A DNA stretch of 64,000 nucleotides from an uncultured Flavobacteriales bacterium (GTDB taxonomy: Bacteria > Bacteroidota > Bacteroidia > Flavobacteriales_G > Salibacteraceae): contig CALCCE010000138.1 of assembly GCA_937899835.1 (NCBI GenBank), positions 1-64,000 on the forward strand. The letters run 5' to 3'. Positions 62,875 to 64,000 of the stretch are shown here, piece by piece. Each line of letters starts with the position of its first letter. The stretch's first letter is position 1. A program made the translations under genes and the position numbers. The notes beneath the pieces were generated by a model. It was not told the origin of the DNA, did no database searches, and was given only the letters and a program-made list of their open reading frames with translations.

Positions 62875-64000
62875 TTATACTTCTGCTGCTGCCTCGTCTT
62901 TTTTACGAGTCGGCATGTTCTCTTCTTTCGTTCTGTTTCGAATCTTGGTTTGGTACCAAATGTTCGGTTGAACACCAATTTCTTCCAACAAGTGGTAAGA
63001 ACGGGCGTCTTTCGACCATTTGTAAACTGCTGATTCCGGATCGTTCACGTCTCCAAATGCAATAGCATCAGTTGGACAGCTATCGGAGCAAGCAGCGTTC
63101 AGCATCTCATCAGTTACTTTGCGCTTTTCTTTCTTCGCCTGCAGTTTAGCCGCCTGAATGCGTTGCACACACATACTGCATTTTTCCATCACCCCACGTG
63201 AACGTACTACAACGTCTGGGTTCAATACCATCCGTCCTAAAGTATCCTGACTTGGGTTGATGTCTTTGAATTTCGCATAGCCCATGTAGTTGAACCAGTT
63301 GAACCGTCTTACTTTATAAGGACAGTTGTTGGCACAGTAACGGGTACCTACACAACGGTTATACGTCATTTGGTTCAAGCCTTCATCACTGTGAGTGGTC
63401 GCTGCTACCGGACATACCGTTTCACAAGGAGCATGGTTACAGTGCTGGCACATGACCGGCTGGAAAGTAACATCCGGATAAACCGAAGGTGTTTCCATTG
63501 CTACATAACCATCTTCTTCTTTGGTGGCATCGGAAGTAAAATAACGGTCGATGCGCATCCAGAACATGGAGCGCGTACGACGAATTTCGTCTTTGCCTAC
63601 TACAGGAATGTTGTTTTCAGCAGCACAAGCAGTCACACAAGCTCCGCATCCAAAACAAGTATTCAAATCAATGGCCATTCCCCAGCGGTGTCCCAACCCA
63701 ATTGCGTGGTCGTCCCAAAGGTTAAGTTCCTCTGTGGTTTTGTCTTGGCCGTATGCGTCTTTCAGGGTAATCTTTTGATTCCAACCTTGAAACTGACCCT
63801 GAGCACCAGGCACTGAAGCCGGCTCATTCTTGTAAGTTTCCATGTCGGTCTCGTTGATGATCTTACGACCCATCATGGTGCTGTGCGTCTGCAAAGAAGC
63901 CATAGGATAGGTACCTTCCGACTTCTCTACTTTGGCATCAAATAGCGCCATTGACAGCGAACCCGCTACTTCCTGCATCAGCGGAAAGACGTTTTTACCA
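62875..64000 (-). CDS. actB: Alternative complex III subunit ActB, C-terminal iron-sulfur part (5' end beyond the window)
   Basis: The frame stays open through the right edge (reading GKNVFPLMQEV across 63978), so the Met at 63978 is internal and the gene is partial. The visible ~375 residues are the ferredoxin-like domain of ActB with cluster motifs NTCFGCGACVTACAAENN, VMCQHCNHAPCETVCPVAAT, GTRYCANNCPYKVRRFNW and EKCSMCVQRI followed by CSDSCPTDAIAFG, enough for three or four Fe-S clusters. The upstream molybdopterin-enzyme-like but cofactor-free half lies outside. It collects electrons from menaquinol for transfer to the cytochrome subunits. Confidence 0.93.
   Translation of the reverse strand, partial: GKNVFPLMQEVAGSLSMALFDAKVEKSEGTYPMASLQTHSTMMGRKIINETDMETYKNEPASVPGAQGQFQGWNQKITLKDAYGQDKTTEELNLWDDHAIGLGHRWGMAIDLNTCFGCGACVTACAAENNIPVVGKDEIRRTRSMFWMRIDRYFTSDATKEEDGYVAMETPSVYPDVTFQPVMCQHCNHAPCETVCPVAATTHSDEGLNQMTYNRCVGTRYCANNCPYKVRRFNWFNYMGYAKFKDINPSQDTLGRMVLNPDVVVRSRGVMEKCSMCVQRIQAAKLQAKKEKRKVTDEMLNAACSDSCPTDAIAFGDVNDPESAVYKWSKDARSYHLLEEIGVQPNIWYQTKIRNRTKEENMPTRKKDEAAAEV

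Noticed and set aside
62875-63978. Complete ferredoxin gene starting at Met 63978
   Set aside because: The frame stays open to the window edge with ActB-like residues upstream (GKNVFPL), so the Met is internal and the gene is partial.
1-64000. Mobile element, prophage or genomic island
   Set aside because: No transposase, integrase, phage gene, tRNA attachment site or clear change in base composition was seen; gene order is typical chromosomal Bacteroidota.

Overview
This 64-kb window is chromosomal DNA of a Bacteroidota bacterium, most likely a Flavobacteriales lineage with gliding and type IX secretion (T9SS). The evidence is a full-length SprA translocon gene, T9SS type A and type B C-terminal sorting domains, RemB/Wzi-like outer-membrane barrels, an alternative complex III (Act) gene cluster beside an aa3-type oxidase, DUF6029 and Omp28-type proteins, and TAnnTTTG-type -7 boxes upstream of many genes. 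No phage, plasmid, insertion sequence, CRISPR array, rRNA or tRNA was seen.

Layout, left to right. 1-480: the tail of a plus-strand gene, then two copies of a GC-rich palindromic repeat. 481-4002 (minus): tolC-type channel, membrane-fusion protein and tsaB. 4191-8334: a secreted cyclophilin lipoprotein convergent with a 1117-aa type-B T9SS cargo protein. 8631-12515 (minus): methionine synthase split over two genes behind a SAM-I riboswitch with its terminator. 12582-17340 (minus): heme O synthase, two oxidase subunit III genes (one with a large His-rich insert), subunit IV, Sco, DUF420 and a small CxxC membrane protein. 17437-23758 (minus): surface polysaccharide and motility genes, with two RemB/Wzi-like barrels flanking a WecA-type transferase, and gmd/fcl for GDP-L-fucose. 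23792-27989 (minus): cysQ, a degenerate and a normal aldehyde dehydrogenase, and deoC.

28163-28612 is a non-coding array of nine 51-52-bp units, each with an inverted repeat whose arms change together between units. 28814-32062 (minus) carries five consecutive TonB-domain genes. The typical Bacteroidota order maeB-ruvA-sprA-gcvH-vanZ-tonB follows (reading leftwards from 43226). 43362-52822 (mostly plus) holds a sirtuin without zinc cysteines, two T9SS type-A cargo proteins, and a TlpA/DUF6029/Omp28/Omp28 envelope cluster, then a small barrel, ubiX and a 58-aa protein. 52878-54839 (minus) is queG and ruvB.

54879-64000 (minus): a small envelope protein, then the respiratory operon actB(partial)-actC-actD-actE-actF-coxB-coxA, ended by a strong terminator. 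Electrons would pass from menaquinol through Act to the oxidase; the heme and copper assembly genes for that oxidase lie 38 kb away in the 12.5-17.3-kb cluster.

The two most unexplained signals are the covarying palindrome array at 28.2-28.6 kb and the over-represented 10-mer AAGTGGGACA (seven exact copies, in several reading frames of several genes). Function calls come from recognised motifs and gene order only; no database search was run.
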